In this document: in pieces, positions 1-9,197 of the stretch | Position numbering within the stretch: position 1 is the first letter of the stretch | Layout of the letters: every line of letters begins with the position of its first letter | NCBI RefSeq assembly: GCF_029871245.1 | Contig: NZ_SSON01000075.1 | Span: 14,943 to 78,942 of the forward strand | From: Pseudomonas sp. BN102 | Lineage (GTDB): Bacteria > Pseudomonadota > Gammaproteobacteria > Pseudomonadales > Pseudomonadaceae | Direction of reading: 5' to 3' | DNA: 64,000 nucleotides | Notes under the pieces: model-generated | Databases searched by the model: none | What the model saw: only the letters and a program-made list of their open reading frames with translations | Told to the model about the DNA's origin: nothing | Position numbers and translations under genes: made by a program

Positions 1-994
1 TCTTGATGGCCATCATCGGGCCTTCGAAGGTGGACATGCCGTAGAAGGCCAGGGACACCACCAAAAAGCGCAGGATCGGGTCGTCGCGCAGCTTATGCCA
101 GGCGCCGGAGAGGGTCATCATGCCGTTGATCATGCCGCCCCAGCTGGGCGCCAGCAGGATGATCGACATCACCATGCCGAGGGACTGGGCCCAGTCCGGC
201 AGAGCGGTGTAGTGCAGGTGGTGCGGGCCGGCCCAGATGTACAGGGTGATCAGCGCCCAGAAGTGGACGATGGACAGCCGGTAGGAATACACCGGGCGCC
301 CGGCCTGCTTGGGGATGAAGTAGTACATCATCCCGAGGAAACCTGTGGTGAGGAAGAAACCCACGGCGTTGTGGCCGTACCACCACTGCACCATGGCGTC
401 GGTGGCGCCGGAGTAGACCGAGTAGGACTTGAACCAACTCACCGGGATGGCCAGGTGGTTGACCACGTGGAGCATGGCGGTGACCAGGATGAAGGCGCCG
501 AAGAACCAGTTGCCGACGTAAATGTGCTTGGTCTTGCGCTTCAGGATGGTACCGAAGAAGACCGCCCCATAGGCGACCCAGACGATGGCCATCCACACCG
601 CGCCGGTGAATTCCACCTCGGCGTATTCCTTGGTCGAGGTCAAGCCCTGGGGCAGCGTGACCAGGAGGATCACCACCAGCGCCTGCCAGCCCCAGAAGGT
701 GAAGGCCGCCAGCTGGCCTCCATAGAGCCGCGCCTGGCAGGTGCGCTGCACCGTGTAGTAGCTGGTGGCGAACAGCGCGCTGCCGCCGAAGGCGAAGATC
801 ACCAGATTGGTGTGTAGCGGGCGCAGGCGGCCGAAACTGGTCCAGGGCAGGTCGAGGTTCAGATCCGGCCAGACGAGCTGGGCGGCGATGAACACCCCCA
901 TACCCATGCCGACTATGCCCCAGACCAGGGTCATGAGAGTGAACTGACGGACCACCTTGTAGTTGTAGGTGGGTTCGTGGATTGCGGTGTTCAT
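1..994 (-). CDS. ccoN: cbb3-type cytochrome c oxidase subunit I, 5' part only
   Basis: The gene starts at the ATG at 994 and runs off the left edge, so about 331 N-terminal residues are present. The protein begins [15 protein letters not shown] and has the multi-spanning haem-copper oxidase pattern, with histidine-bearing helices such as [31 protein letters not shown] and [13 protein letters not shown]. CcoN is the catalytic haem b/b3-CuB subunit of the high-affinity cbb3 oxidase in the inner membrane. It is divergent from a siroheme reductase, and no ccoO/ccoP is on this side. P. aeruginosa has orphan ccoN copies in a comparable setting (recalled), so this may be an orphan, but the downstream side is not visible. 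No convincing ANR box (TTGAT-N4-ATCAA) was found upstream. Confidence 0.93.
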   Translation of the reverse strand, partial: MNTAIHEPTYNYKVVRQFTLMTLVWGIVGMGMGVFIAAQLVWPDLNLDLPWTSFGRLRPLHTNLVIFAFGGSALFATSYYTVQRTCQARLYGGQLAAFTFWGWQALVVILLVTLPQGLTSTKEYAEVEFTGAVWMAIVWVAYGAVFFGTILKRKTKHIYVGNWFFGAFILVTAMLHVVNHLAIPVSWFKSYSVYSGATDAMVQWWYGHNAVGFFLTTGFLGMMYYFIPKQAGRPVYSYRLSIVHFWALITLYIWAGPHHLHYTALPDWAQSLGMVMSIILLAPSWGGMINGMMTLSGAWHKLRDDPILRFLVVSLAFYGMSTFEGPMMAIK

Positions 995-1105
995 GTGCAG
1001 GCCTTTCGAGTGGGAACGAGGCGAGGTGCCACTCTAGAAAGCCCACCGAAAAGGAAACAGACTCAGATCGATGCACTTTTTGGTGCTCAGATAGGAATGG
1101 CACCC

Positions 1106-1162
1106 TGTAAGAGCGAGCTTGCTCGCGAAAGACGTCCATTCGCGAGCAAGCTCGCTCCTACA
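1106..1162. repeat. REP palindrome pair (GAGCGAGC family)
   Basis: Two inverted arms, GAGCGAGCTTGCTCGCGAA and its reverse complement, face each other across about 10 bases between the divergent ccoN and reductase genes. This is the common Pseudomonas intergenic REP/BIME type. Whether it acts in transcription here is unknown. Confidence 0.85.
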
Positions 1163-1261
1163 GTTCAATCTGATACGGTTTTTCGTGTCGAACCTGAAGC
1201 TGTTTTCGTCTTGCTCCCGTGGCCATAGTGACGCCTCCGCCCGCCTTGCTGGAGCCCTTGC

Positions 1262-2932
1262 ATGTACCACTACGACGACTACGACCGCGCCCTGGTGCAG
1301 GAGCGCGTCGCGCAATTCCGCGACCAGGTGGCGCGGCGTATCAGCGGCGAGCTCACCGAGGAGGAGTTCCTGCCGCTGCGGCTGCAGAACGGCCTCTACC
1401 TGCAGAAGCACGCCTACATGCTGCGGGTCGCCATCCCCTACGGCACCCTATCGTCGAACCAGCTGCGCTGCCTGGCGCGCATCGCCCGCGAGCACGACCG
1501 CGACTACGGCCACTTCACCACCCGGCAGAACATCCAGTTCAACTGGATCGAACTCGCCGAGGTGCCAGACATTCTCCAGCAACTGGCCGAGGTTGAGATG
1601 CACGCCATCCAGACCTCCGGCAACTGCGTGCGCAACATCACCACCGAAGCCTTCGCCGGGGTGGCTTTCGATGAGCTGCTGGACCCGCGCCCGCTGGCGG
1701 AAATCCTCCGCCAGTGGTCGACCATCAACCCGGAATTCCTCTTCCTGCCGCGCAAGTTCAAGATCGCCCTGTGCGCCGCCGAGGAAGACCGCGCAGCGAT
1801 ACAGATGCACGACATCGGCCTCTATCTCTACCGCGACGACGCCGGTGAAATGCGCCTGCGGGTGTTGGTGGGTGGCGGCCTGGGGCGCACGCCGATCCTC
1901 GGCCAGCAAATCCGCGACGGATTGCACTGGCGGCACCTGCTGTCCTATGTCGAAGCCATCCTGCGGGTCTACAACCGCCATGGGCGGCGCGACAACAAGT
2001 ACAAGGCGCGGATCAAGATCCTGGTCAAGGCGCTGGGCATCGAGGCCTTCTCCCGCGAGGTGGAGGCCGAGTGGCAGCACCTGAAAGACGGCCCCGCCGA
2101 GCTGACCGAGGCCGAATACCAGCGGGTCGCCGCCAACTTCGACACGCCGCCCTACGCGCGCCTGGACGACACCGACCTGGGCTTCGGCAGCCACCTGGCG
2201 CGGGACCCGGAGTTCGCCCGCTGGGCGGCGCGCAACCTGCAACCGCACAAGGTGCCGGGCTACACCTCGGTAGTGCTCTCCACCAAGCCGGGGCCCGACG
2301 CCCCGCCTGGGGACGTGACCGCCGCACAGATGGAAGCGGTGGCGGACTGGGCCGAGCGCTTCGGCTTCGGCGAGATCCGCATCGCCCACGAACAGAACCT
2401 GGTGTTGCCGGACGTGCGCAAGGCCGACCTGCACGGCCTCTGGCTGCGGGCCCGCGAGCAGGGCCTGGCGACGCCCAATATCGGCCTGCTCACCGACATC
2501 ATCGCCTGCCCCGGCGGCGACTACTGCTCGCTGGCCAACGCCAAGTCCATCCCCATTGCCCAGGCCATCCAGGCGCGCTTCCCGGACCCGGCCGCGCTGC
2601 AGGAGCTGGGCGAGCTGAGCCTGAACATCTCCGGCTGCATGAACGCCTGCGGCCACCACCACATCGGCAACATCGGCATCCTCGGCGTCGACAAGGGCGG
2701 CAGCGAGTGGTACCAGATCACCCTCGGCGGCGCCCAGGGCATGGATAGCGAACTGGGCAAGGTAATAGGCCCGTCCTTCAGCGCCGCAGAGGTGCCCGAA
2801 GTCATAGTTCGCGTGGTGGACACTTTCCGCGACTACCGCGAGCCGGAGGAGCGCTTCGTCGACACGGTGCGGCGCATCGGCCTGGAGCCCTTCAAGGAGC
2901 GGGTCTACGCCAAGGCGGAGGTGCCGGCATGA
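1262..2932 (+). CDS. Siroheme [4Fe-4S] nitrite/sulfite reductase
   Basis: A 556-residue haemoprotein that carries out six-electron reduction of nitrite to ammonia or sulfite to sulfide in the cytoplasm. The siroheme/Fe-S ligands are visible as C416-x5-C422 (CPGGDYC) and C459-x3-C463 (SGCMNACG), the family signature. Two ferredoxin-like half domains (for example HFTTRQNIQFNW near residue 85) and two siroheme half domains are in the expected order. ATG 1262 has GGAG seven bases upstream. It overlaps the DUF934 gene by 4 bases (ATGA), implying translational coupling. P. aeruginosa has two close paralogues of this family, CysI and a NirA-type enzyme near an orphan ccoN (recalled). The ccoN neighbour favours the NirA type, but substrate cannot be settled from sequence. 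Confidence 0.9.
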   Translation: MYHYDDYDRALVQERVAQFRDQVARRISGELTEEEFLPLRLQNGLYLQKHAYMLRVAIPYGTLSSNQLRCLARIAREHDRDYGHFTTRQNIQFNWIELAEVPDILQQLAEVEMHAIQTSGNCVRNITTEAFAGVAFDELLDPRPLAEILRQWSTINPEFLFLPRKFKIALCAAEEDRAAIQMHDIGLYLYRDDAGEMRLRVLVGGGLGRTPILGQQIRDGLHWRHLLSYVEAILRVYNRHGRRDNKYKARIKILVKALGIEAFSREVEAEWQHLKDGPAELTEAEYQRVAANFDTPPYARLDDTDLGFGSHLARDPEFARWAARNLQPHKVPGYTSVVLSTKPGPDAPPGDVTAAQMEAVADWAERFGFGEIRIAHEQNLVLPDVRKADLHGLWLRAREQGLATPNIGLLTDIIACPGGDYCSLANAKSIPIAQAIQARFPDPAALQELGELSLNISGCMNACGHHHIGNIGILGVDKGGSEWYQITLGGAQGMDSELGKVIGPSFSAAEVPEVIVRVVDTFRDYREPEERFVDTVRRIGLEPFKERVYAKAEVPA

Positions 2933-3405
2933 ACAACCTGATCAAGCTGCTGGATGGCCAGGCGCGCCTGGTGGACGACCCCTGGACCCTGGTGCGCGAG
3001 GCGCAGGAGCCGCTTCCGGCAGGGCAGCTGATCCTGCCCATGGCGCTCTGGCGCGAGCGTGGTGGAGTCGACGGCCTGCTGCTGCAGCCGGATGACGAGG
3101 TGGAGGAGCTGGTGCCCTATCTCGCCGGGCTGTCGCTGATCGCCATCGACTTCCCCAGCTTCCGCGACGGCCGTGGCTACAGCCAGGCCTACCTGCTGCG
3201 CACCCGCCTGGGCTGGCGTGGCGAGCTGCGAGCGGTGGGCGACGTGCTGCGCGACCAGCTCAGCCATATGCGCCAGTGCGGCTTCGATGCCTTCGCCGTG
3301 CGCGAGGACAAATCCGCCGAAGATGCGCTCAAGGGGTTGGCCGGCGTGAGCGTGCTCTACGGACGTTCCGTCATAGAGCCGAGGCCCTTGTTCAGACGTC
3401 GTTAA
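2929..3405 (+). CDS. DUF934 domain protein, partner of the siroheme reductase
   Basis: A 158-residue soluble protein of the DUF934 family, which almost always follows a sulfite/nitrite reductase gene. Conserved blocks are visible near residues 60-85 (AIDFPSFRDGRGYSQAYLLR) and 100-125 (AVGDVLRDQLSHMRQCGFDAF). No catalytic residues are known for the family. Its start ATG overlaps the reductase stop, and a strong terminator follows, so the two genes form a two-gene operon. A role in assembling or feeding electrons to the reductase is inferred from context only. Confidence 0.88.
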   Translation: MNNLIKLLDGQARLVDDPWTLVREAQEPLPAGQLILPMALWRERGGVDGLLLQPDDEVEELVPYLAGLSLIAIDFPSFRDGRGYSQAYLLRTRLGWRGELRAVGDVLRDQLSHMRQCGFDAFAVREDKSAEDALKGLAGVSVLYGRSVIEPRPLFRRR

Positions 3406-3430
3406 GAGATTTCATACATCATTGGTAAAG

Positions 3431-3459
3431 ATTTCCGGCTTAAAGCCGGAAATTTTCTG
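3431..3459 (+). terminator. Rho-independent terminator after the reductase operon
   Basis: A perfect inverted repeat (ATTTCCGGCTT / AAGCCGGAAAT) with a minimal loop is followed by TTTCTG, 26 bases after the DUF934 stop. Confidence 0.8.
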
Positions 3460-3680
3460 ACCTAGCATTTGCAGTTCGTTTATCCGAACCGGAAACCAAT
3501 GAACAGCGATTGTTGCAAGCCGCCCCCTGCGTCCCAGGGTGCGGCACCCCATCCCTCCGGCGCACTGGCGCGCCAATCCGAATTGCAGCGCCCCGCTGCA
3601 TGCTCCCCACACAGGTCGAAGCAACGCCAACCGGCGTGGCTCGTGCGTGCCCGTAACGTTCTCCCGAGAGCCTGACCCCC
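3460..3680 (+). other. Long 5' leader of the TerC-family gene
   Basis: About 220 bases without a supported gene precede the TerC-family gene. It is GC-rich with several short inverted repeats. An in-frame ORF from ATG 3499 to 3675 (58 codons) has no good ribosome binding site and low-complexity composition, so it is not called. Some TerC-family genes carry Mn2+ or pH-sensing leaders; the yybP-ykoY core was looked for and not recognised. Confidence 0.4.
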
Positions 3681-5234
3681 ATGGAATGGATAGCTGACCC
3701 CACGGCCTGGTTGGGCCTCTTGACCCTGATCGTCCTGGAAATCGTCCTGGGCATCGACAACCTGGTGTTCATCGCCATCCTGGCGGACAAGCTGCCGCCC
3801 CATCAGCGTGACCGCGCGCGGCTGTTCGGCCTATCGCTGGCGCTGATCATGCGCCTGGGACTCCTGGCCAGCATCTCCTGGCTGGTGACCCTGACCGAGC
3901 CGCTGATCGACATCGTCGGCAAGAGCTTCTCCGGCCGTGACCTGATCATGCTGGGCGGCGGTGTGTTCCTGCTGTTCAAGGCCACCATGGAGCTGCACGA
4001 ACGCCTGGAGGGCCGCGTCCATAGCCAGGGCGGCAGCCGGACCTACGCCCTGTTCTGGCCGGTGGTGGCGCAGATCGTGGTGCTCGACGCAGTGTTCTCC
4101 CTGGACGCGGTGATCACCGCCGTCGGCATGGTCGAGCACCTGGAAGTGATGATGATCGCCGTGGTCGTATCCATCGGCCTGATGATCATCGCCAGCAAGC
4201 CGCTGACCGCCTTCGTCAATGCGCACCCGACGGTGATCATCCTGTGCCTGGGCTTCCTGATGATGATCGGCTTCAGCCTCACCGCCGAAGGCCTGGGCTT
4301 CCACATCCCGAAAGGCTATCTGTACGCCGCCATCGGCTTCTCGCTGCTGATCGAGGCCGCCAACCAGCTGGTGCGCTGGCGCCGCAAGCGCCACCTGCAG
4401 GGCGGCCGCGACCTGCGTGAACGCACCGCCCACGCGGTTCTGCGCCTCATGGGCGGGCGCAGCGTCGAGGCCGAGGAGGTGGGCGAGGAAATCGCCGACC
4501 TGCTGGGCGGCAACGATGCTGGTGCAGTGCCCTTCGACCGCCGCGAACGGATCATGATCAGCGGCGTGCTGGGCCTGGCCGAGCGCCCGATCCGCACCCT
4601 GATGACCAATAGGGGAGAGGCGGAGCGCATCGACCTGGATGACCCGCGCGAGGCCATCCACGATGCCCTGCTGCGCTCATCCCACTCGCGCCTGCTGGTG
4701 ATCCGTGGCGGCGATGTCGACGAGCCCCTGGGCTACGTACACAAGAAGGAACTGTTGCGCGAACTGCTGCAGGGCGAGGACCCGGATATCGAGCAACTGC
4801 TGCGCATCCCGCCGAACCTGCCGGAAAGCGCCTCGGTGCTGGGTGCCCTGGAGGAAATGCGCAAGGCCTCGACCCACGTGGCCTTCGTGGTCAACGAGTT
4901 CGGCGGCTTCGAGGGCCTGCTGACCATGACCGATATCCTCGAATCCATCGCCGGCGAGTTGCCCGATGCCAGCGAGGTGGACGGCCTGGATATCGAGACT
5001 TGCGAGGATGGCTGGAAGGTCAGCGGCGCGGTGAACCTGAGCCTGCTGGGCGAGCGCCTGGGGTTCTCGGCCAAGTCTGGGGAGGACTACCAGACCCTGG
5101 CCGGCCTGGCCATGAGCCTGCTTGACCGCCTGCCGGTGACGGGCGACTCCCTGGAGTTCGCCGGCTGGCAGCTGCAGGTGATCGAGGTGAAGGAACGGCG
5201 GGTCAACCGGCTGCTGCTGAAACCGCTGGCGTAG
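3681..5234 (+). CDS. TerC family integral membrane protein with CBS pair and CorC_HlyC domain
   Basis: A 517-residue inner-membrane protein. The N-terminal ~230 residues form a TerC domain of about seven helices with conserved acidic membrane motifs ([14 protein letters not shown] near residue 20; [14 protein letters not shown] near 135), suited to metal-ion transport. A CBS pair follows at about residues 290-420, then a C-terminal CorC_HlyC transporter-associated domain (about 430-515). This architecture matches E. coli YoaE/YegH. TerC relatives act in Mn2+ export or tellurite resistance, but the substrate here is unknown. ATG 3681 is the first start that keeps the membrane domain whole; its Shine-Dalgarno is weak. 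Confidence 0.88.
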   Translation: MEWIADPTAWLGLLTLIVLEIVLGIDNLVFIAILADKLPPHQRDRARLFGLSLALIMRLGLLASISWLVTLTEPLIDIVGKSFSGRDLIMLGGGVFLLFKATMELHERLEGRVHSQGGSRTYALFWPVVAQIVVLDAVFSLDAVITAVGMVEHLEVMMIAVVVSIGLMIIASKPLTAFVNAHPTVIILCLGFLMMIGFSLTAEGLGFHIPKGYLYAAIGFSLLIEAANQLVRWRRKRHLQGGRDLRERTAHAVLRLMGGRSVEAEEVGEEIADLLGGNDAGAVPFDRRERIMISGVLGLAERPIRTLMTNRGEAERIDLDDPREAIHDALLRSSHSRLLVIRGGDVDEPLGYVHKKELLRELLQGEDPDIEQLLRIPPNLPESASVLGALEEMRKASTHVAFVVNEFGGFEGLLTMTDILESIAGELPDASEVDGLDIETCEDGWKVSGAVNLSLLGERLGFSAKSGEDYQTLAGLAMSLLDRLPVTGDSLEFAGWQLQVIEVKERRVNRLLLKPLA

Positions 5235-5246
5235 GTTGGGAGGCCT

Positions 5247-5346
5247 GGTAGGGGCGAACTCATTCGCCAAGCGGACCGCAGGTTCGCCCTGCAAGCCCAA
5301 GGGGGGGCCGCTTCGCGACCCATAGCGAATGAATTCGCCCCCACAG
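5247..5346. repeat. REP palindrome pair (GGGGGCGAATTCATTCGC family)
   Basis: The arms GTAGGGGCGAACTCATTCGC and GCGAATGAATTCGCCCCCAC lie in inverted orientation around a 60-base spacer, just after the TerC-family stop. The same family recurs at 21713-21812, and a single arm lies at about 8062-8076. Confidence 0.85.
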
Positions 5347-5348
5347 GT

Positions 5349-5384
5349 GACAACGGCGCCCAGATGGCGCCGTTGTCGTTTCTG
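5349..5384 (+). terminator. Terminator between convergent terC-family and mscL genes
   Basis: A 12-bp perfect stem (GACAACGGCGCC / GGCGCCGTTGTC) with loop CAGAT is followed on the plus strand by GTTTCTG. The hairpin could also serve mscL on the minus strand, although the U-tract is better on the plus side. Confidence 0.75.
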
Positions 5385-5393
5385 CAATGTCCG

Positions 5394-5810
5394 TCAGGGC
5401 TGCCTGTCCTGCTGCGACTTCAGCAGGTCGCGAATCTCGGTCAGCAGGGTTTCCTCGGGAGTGGGCGTCGGCGGCAGTTCCGGGGCGGCGGCTTCTTCGC
5501 GCTTGAGCTTGTTGATCACCTTGATCCCCATGAAGATGGCGAAGGCGACGATGACGAAGTCCAGAATCGTCTGGATGAACTTGCCGTAGCTCAACATGAC
5601 TGCCGGGATCTCGCCCTCGGCGGCCTTGAGGGTGATGGCCAGGTCGGAGAAGTCAACCCCGCCGATCAACAGGCCGATCGGCGGCATGATCACGTCTCCG
5701 ACGAAGGACGAGACGATCTTGCCAAAGGCCGCGCCGATGATGATACCCACGGCCATGTCGACCACGTTGCCCTTGACGGCGAAGGCTTTGAATTCGTTGA
5801 GCAGACTCAT
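5394..5810 (-). CDS. mscL: Large-conductance mechanosensitive channel MscL
   Basis: A 138-residue homopentameric inner-membrane channel that opens under membrane tension to release solutes during hypo-osmotic shock. It shows the N-terminal amphipathic S1 segment ([20 protein letters not shown]), TM1 (residues ~18-45, with [13 protein letters not shown]), TM2 (~75-100, [19 protein letters not shown]) and a charged C-terminal helical bundle containing [11 protein letters not shown]. Length is typical for the family. The start is preceded by GAGGGAG at good spacing. Confidence 0.97.
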   Translation of the reverse strand: MSLLNEFKAFAVKGNVVDMAVGIIIGAAFGKIVSSFVGDVIMPPIGLLIGGVDFSDLAITLKAAEGEIPAVMLSYGKFIQTILDFVIVAFAIFMGIKVINKLKREEAAAPELPPTPTPEETLLTEIRDLLKSQQDRQP

Positions 5811-6021
5811 GTTTCACTCCCTGAGGTTCTGGTTTTAACGCTGAAGTGTAATTCAGCCGGTCGAGGCCGCCAGCGTTGGCCACCTCCCTGTGCAACGGCG
5901 CACATGCTAGGGCTCTGGCATGCGCCGTGCCAAGCCTGTGAAGGGTTTCCGTCAGGCGGCGTTTCCCCGCGCCGAGCCCTGGTCTAGCCTGAGGGGAGGC
6001 TTCAAGAGGAGGGTCGCAGCC

Positions 6022-6267
6022 ATGCCGCTAGAACATCATCCGCTCAACCGTGAATTCCCTGAGTTCAAGGACACCATGCGCAGCCTGCTGCAGAGCGATG
6101 CGCACTTTGCCCGGTTGGCGGGGGAGTACCAGGATCTGGATTCGCGCATCTACGAGGTCGAGGACGGCAATCAGGCCCTCGACGACAACACACTGCACGG
6201 CTTGAAGGTCCAGAGGGTCGCCCTCAAGGACGAAATCGCCCGAATGCTCAAGGGCGCCAAGGGCTGA
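6022..6267 (+). CDS. YdcH family (DUF465) small coiled-coil protein
   Basis: An 81-residue acidic/basic helical protein with the DUF465 pattern HHPLNREFPEF, followed by HFARLAGEYQDLDSRIYEVE and a C-terminal LKDEIARMLK. ATG 6022 is chosen because AGAGGAGGG lies 8 bases upstream; an in-frame extension to 5920 lacks a site and is not conserved in style. Family members are small cytoplasmic proteins of unknown function, predicted to form a helical hairpin. Confidence 0.85.
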   Translation: MPLEHHPLNREFPEFKDTMRSLLQSDAHFARLAGEYQDLDSRIYEVEDGNQALDDNTLHGLKVQRVALKDEIARMLKGAKG

Positions 6268-6344
6268 ACCCTGGATTGACCGGGATCAACAGGGCCCGGG
6301 AGGTGACCGGATAGGCTGGGCATCCATCATCCGGAGCCTGTCCC

Positions 6345-6623
6345 ATGCCTACCACCCCCCAGCTGTCCGGCGCGGACCTCTCATCCGCGTCGCCGGTTTC
6401 CCTTGAGCGCCAGGAAGCCATCGAACGCCTGGCCCGCCTGCAACAGCAGTACGACCTGCTGCAACGCCGCATCGAGCGCGTCGAGGCGGGAAGCGAGCCG
6501 CTGGACGGCTCCAGCCTGAACGCCTTGCGCATGCGCCTTGACGGCCTGCAGCAGGACCTGGAGCGCCAGCGCCGGCGCGCCAGTGGCCAGTGCTGCAACT
6601 GTGGGGGCGGTTGCCGAGCGTGA
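6345..6623 (+). CDS. Small coiled-coil protein with cysteine-rich tail
   Basis: A 92-residue protein I do not recognise by family. Residues ~20-80 form a heptad-rich helix (LERQEAIERLARLQQQYDLL) similar in layout to the YdcH-type gene just upstream. The C-terminus is CCNCGGGCRA, four cysteines in eight residues, which could bind a metal. GGAG precedes the ATG at suitable spacing. It lies 40 bases before radA and may share its transcript. Confidence 0.7.
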   Translation: MPTTPQLSGADLSSASPVSLERQEAIERLARLQQQYDLLQRRIERVEAGSEPLDGSSLNALRMRLDGLQQDLERQRRRASGQCCNCGGGCRA

Positions 6624-6663
6624 TCCGCTATCATGCGGGCTTTGTTTTTCACGGAGTCCGCTG

Positions 6664-8028
6664 ATGGCCAAGGCCAAGCGCATGTACGGCTGCACCGAGT
6701 GCGGCGCCACCTTCCCCAAATGGGCCGGTCAGTGCGCCGACTGCGGGGCCTGGAACACCCTGGTGGAAACCGTGCTGGAGGGCGCCGCCGCCTCGTCCGG
6801 TGGGCGTACCGGCTGGACCGGCCAGCAGGCGCAGATCAAGACGCTGGCGGAAGTCAGCGTCGAGGAAATGCCACGCTTCTCCACGGCGTCCAACGAACTC
6901 GACCGCGTCCTCGGCGGCGGCCTGGTGGATGGCTCGGTGGTGCTGATCGGCGGCGATCCGGGCATCGGCAAGTCCACCATCCTCCTGCAGACCCTCTGCA
7001 ACATCGCCGCGCGCTTCCCCGCGCTCTATGTCACGGGTGAGGAGTCCCAGCAGCAGGTGGCCATGCGCGCCCGCCGCCTTGGTCTGCCGGAAGACAAGCT
7101 GAAGGTCATGACCGAGACCTGCATCGAGTCCATCATCGCCACCGCACGGGTGGAGAAGCCCAAGGTGATGGTGATCGACTCCATCCAGACCATTTTCACC
7201 GAACAACTACAGTCGGCTCCCGGCGGCGTGTCCCAGGTGCGCGAAAGCGCCGCGCTGCTGGTGCGTTTTGCCAAGCAGAGCGGCACAGCGATCTTCCTGG
7301 TGGGGCACGTCACCAAGGAAGGCTCCCTGGCCGGCCCCCGCGTGCTGGAGCACATGGTGGACACCGTGCTCTATTTCGAGGGCGAATCCGATGGCCGCCT
7401 GCGCCTCTTGCGGGCGGTGAAGAACCGCTTCGGCGCGGTCAACGAACTGGGCGTGTTCGGCATGACCGACAAGGGACTGAAGGAAGTGTCCAACCCCTCC
7501 GCGATCTTCCTCACTCGCGCCCAGGAGTCCGTGTCCGGCAGCGTGGTGATGGCCACCTGGGAAGGCTCGCGGCCCATGCTGGTGGAGGTACAGGCGCTGG
7601 TGGACACCAGCCACCTGGCCAACCCCCGCCGCGTGACCCTGGGCCTGGACCAGAACCGCCTGGCCATGCTCCTGGCGGTATTGCACCGCCACGGCGGCAT
7701 TCCCACCTATGACCAGGACGTGTTCCTCAACGTGGTGGGTGGGGTAAAGGTGCTGGAAACCGCCTCCGACCTGGCGCTGATCGCGGCCATCATCTCCAGC
7801 CTGCGCAACCGGCCACTGGCCCATGATGTCTTGGTGTTCGGCGAAGTCGGCCTGTCCGGCGAAGTGCGCCCGGTGCCTAGCGGCCAGGAGCGCCTGAAGG
7901 AAGCGGCCAAGCACGGCTTCAAGCGTGCGATCGTGCCCAAGGGCAATGCCCCCAAGGAGGCCCCTCCAGGGCTGGTGGTGATGCCAGTAACTCGATTGGA
8001 GCAGGCGCTGGACGCGCTGTTCGAGTAG
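6664..8028 (+). CDS. radA: DNA repair protein RadA
   Basis: A 454-residue RecA-like ATPase that promotes branch migration of recombination intermediates. Visible in order: an N-terminal C4 zinc finger (CTECG...CADCG, residues ~10-27), Walker A GGDPGIGKST near residue 98, the RadA-specific KNRFG motif (VKNRFGAVNELG, ~255), and a C-terminal Lon-protease-like domain (~300-454). ATG 6664 is selected over the upstream in-frame extension because it has GGAG at about 8 bases and gives the family's normal N-terminus (MAKAKRMYGC). Confidence 0.97.
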   Translation: MAKAKRMYGCTECGATFPKWAGQCADCGAWNTLVETVLEGAAASSGGRTGWTGQQAQIKTLAEVSVEEMPRFSTASNELDRVLGGGLVDGSVVLIGGDPGIGKSTILLQTLCNIAARFPALYVTGEESQQQVAMRARRLGLPEDKLKVMTETCIESIIATARVEKPKVMVIDSIQTIFTEQLQSAPGGVSQVRESAALLVRFAKQSGTAIFLVGHVTKEGSLAGPRVLEHMVDTVLYFEGESDGRLRLLRAVKNRFGAVNELGVFGMTDKGLKEVSNPSAIFLTRAQESVSGSVVMATWEGSRPMLVEVQALVDTSHLANPRRVTLGLDQNRLAMLLAVLHRHGGIPTYDQDVFLNVVGGVKVLETASDLALIAAIISSLRNRPLAHDVLVFGEVGLSGEVRPVPSGQERLKEAAKHGFKRAIVPKGNAPKEAPPGLVVMPVTRLEQALDALFE

Positions 8029-8034
8029 GGCAGG

Positions 8035-8056
8035 GCAGGCCCTCGGCCTGCTTTCT
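8035..8056 (+). terminator. Short hairpin after radA
   Basis: GCAGGCC-CTC-GGCCTGC followed by TTTCT, between the convergent radA and mapZ stops. It is a modest intrinsic terminator candidate. Confidence 0.5.
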
Positions 8057-8078
8057 CGAGTGGATTCGCCCCTACAGG

Positions 8079-8447
8079 CTACGGCTCGCCCAGCGCCGTC
8101 AGGTCGCGCTCCAGCAGCTCCTCGTCCCCCAGGTTGAGCTCCACCAGGCGGCGCAGGTGGCTGATGGAGTCGAGATCGATATGGCGGCAGACGAAGCCGA
8201 GCTGGTCGCCCTCGGAGCGGGTCAGTTCCACTTCCATTTGCACCTCAATGCCGGCGCCCAGGCTGATCCGCGCGTCGAAGAGCCGGGCCGGATCGCCATC
8301 CCAATCCGCCGGGCGAATCACCAGGATGCCCTTGAGGGAGATGTCGTGCAGCTCCGCTGCCCAGCGATTGGCGCCCTGGGTGATTTCCGTGGCAGCGTCG
8401 AAGTTGATGCGGTGGAAGCGCCGACGTTCGTTGGCGGTTTCACTCAT
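8079..8447 (-). CDS. mapZ: PilZ-domain c-di-GMP receptor, MapZ ortholog
   Basis: A 122-residue single PilZ domain. The c-di-GMP ligands are intact: RRRFHR (RxxxR) at residues ~8-13 and the second-strand motif DISLKG (D/N-x-S-x-x-G) near 43-48. The C-terminal helix [20 protein letters not shown] is nearly that of P. aeruginosa MapZ (PA4608, recalled), which binds the chemotaxis methyltransferase CheR1 when loaded with c-di-GMP and alters flagellar switching. The ATG at 8447 is chosen because AGGAGC lies 8 bases upstream. It is convergent with radA, the same context as in P. aeruginosa. Confidence 0.92.
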   Translation of the reverse strand: MSETANERRRFHRINFDAATEITQGANRWAAELHDISLKGILVIRPADWDGDPARLFDARISLGAGIEVQMEVELTRSEGDQLGFVCRHIDLDSISHLRRLVELNLGDEELLERDLTALGEP

Positions 8448-8644
8448 GACCGTGCTCCTGCGAGGTTTCAACCACTATAGACAAGGCTGGCGGGCTTCTG
8501 GGGGGGCAGTGGAACCGGAATACGGCGCATTGCATCCGCAATGGTCGGAGCCGGCAACGCCGCACGGTGGCTAGTTTGACAGTTCTTCATCTGTCGCCAA
8601 AGCTGCTTAGGCGGTTTTTCTATAAATCCATGCGGAGCGCAAAA

Positions 8645-9151
8645 ATGGATAAGCGACTGCTTAGCAAAGGGCTGATCGTCGGACTGCTCGGGGCAGCCAG
8701 CTTGGCGGCGCAGGCCGACCAGGCCGGTGGCGGCGGCTGCGGCTGGGGGAACATGTTGTTCGAAGGCCAGCGCGGCCTGTTTCCCCACCTGCTGGCGACC
8801 ACCACCAACGGTACTTCCGGCAACGCCACCTTCGGCCTGACTTCCGGCACCAACGGCTGCGACTCCAGCGTGCGTCTGGGCTACGGCGGGCGTTCGCTGC
8901 TGGCGATGAACGGGATGCTGGACAACATTGCCGAGGACATGGCCCAGGGCAAGGGCGAGGCGCTGGACGCCTATGCCACCCTGCTGGGCATCGAGCAAAC
9001 CGACCGCGCCCATTTCGCCCAGGTCACCCAGGCCAATTTCTCCACCATCTTCTCCGCACCGGACGTGACCGGGGAACAGGTGCTCGCCGCCACTCTCGAT
9101 GTGATGAGTCGCGACCAGCAATTGGCGCGCTACGCCAAGCTGCCGAGCTAA
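8645..9151 (+). CDS. DUF3015 family secreted protein
   Basis: A 168-residue exported protein. The N-terminus MDKRLLSKGLIVGLLGAAS with cleavage likely after SLAAQA is a Sec signal peptide. The mature part begins with a Gly/Cys-rich segment (DQAGGGGCGWGNMLFEGQRG) and carries a second Cys in TSGTNGCDSS, the DUF3015 pattern. Function is unknown. The start at 8645 uses GCGGAGC upstream; the ATG at 8630 would overlap this site. A terminator follows directly, so it is probably monocistronic. Confidence 0.85.
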   Translation: MDKRLLSKGLIVGLLGAASLAAQADQAGGGGCGWGNMLFEGQRGLFPHLLATTTNGTSGNATFGLTSGTNGCDSSVRLGYGGRSLLAMNGMLDNIAEDMAQGKGEALDAYATLLGIEQTDRAHFAQVTQANFSTIFSAPDVTGEQVLAATLDVMSRDQQLARYAKLPS

Positions 9152-9171
9152 GCCCTGCAGCGCATAAGGAG

Positions 9172-9197
9172 GCCGGGCAATTGCCCGGCTTTTTTCT
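9172..9197 (+). terminator. Terminator after the DUF3015 gene
   Basis: GCCGGGCAA/TTGCCCGGC stem immediately followed by seven T residues. Confidence 0.9.

Noticed and set aside
93-1139. Long minus-strand ORF of 348 codons over the ccoN region
   Set aside because: It is Arg/His/Pro-rich shadow translation; the true frame gives a clean CcoN protein from 994 to the window edge.
995-1261. ANR/FNR box upstream of ccoN
   Set aside because: No TTGAT-N4-ATCAA match was found; the visible symmetry is a REP element.
3499-3675. 58-codon ORF in the TerC-family leader
   Set aside because: Weak ribosome binding site and Pro/Arg/Ser-rich composition; treated as part of the untranslated leader.
3460-3680. 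Possible yybP-ykoY manganese riboswitch before the TerC-family gene
   Set aside because: The conserved core sequence of that riboswitch was not found, although the leader length would fit.
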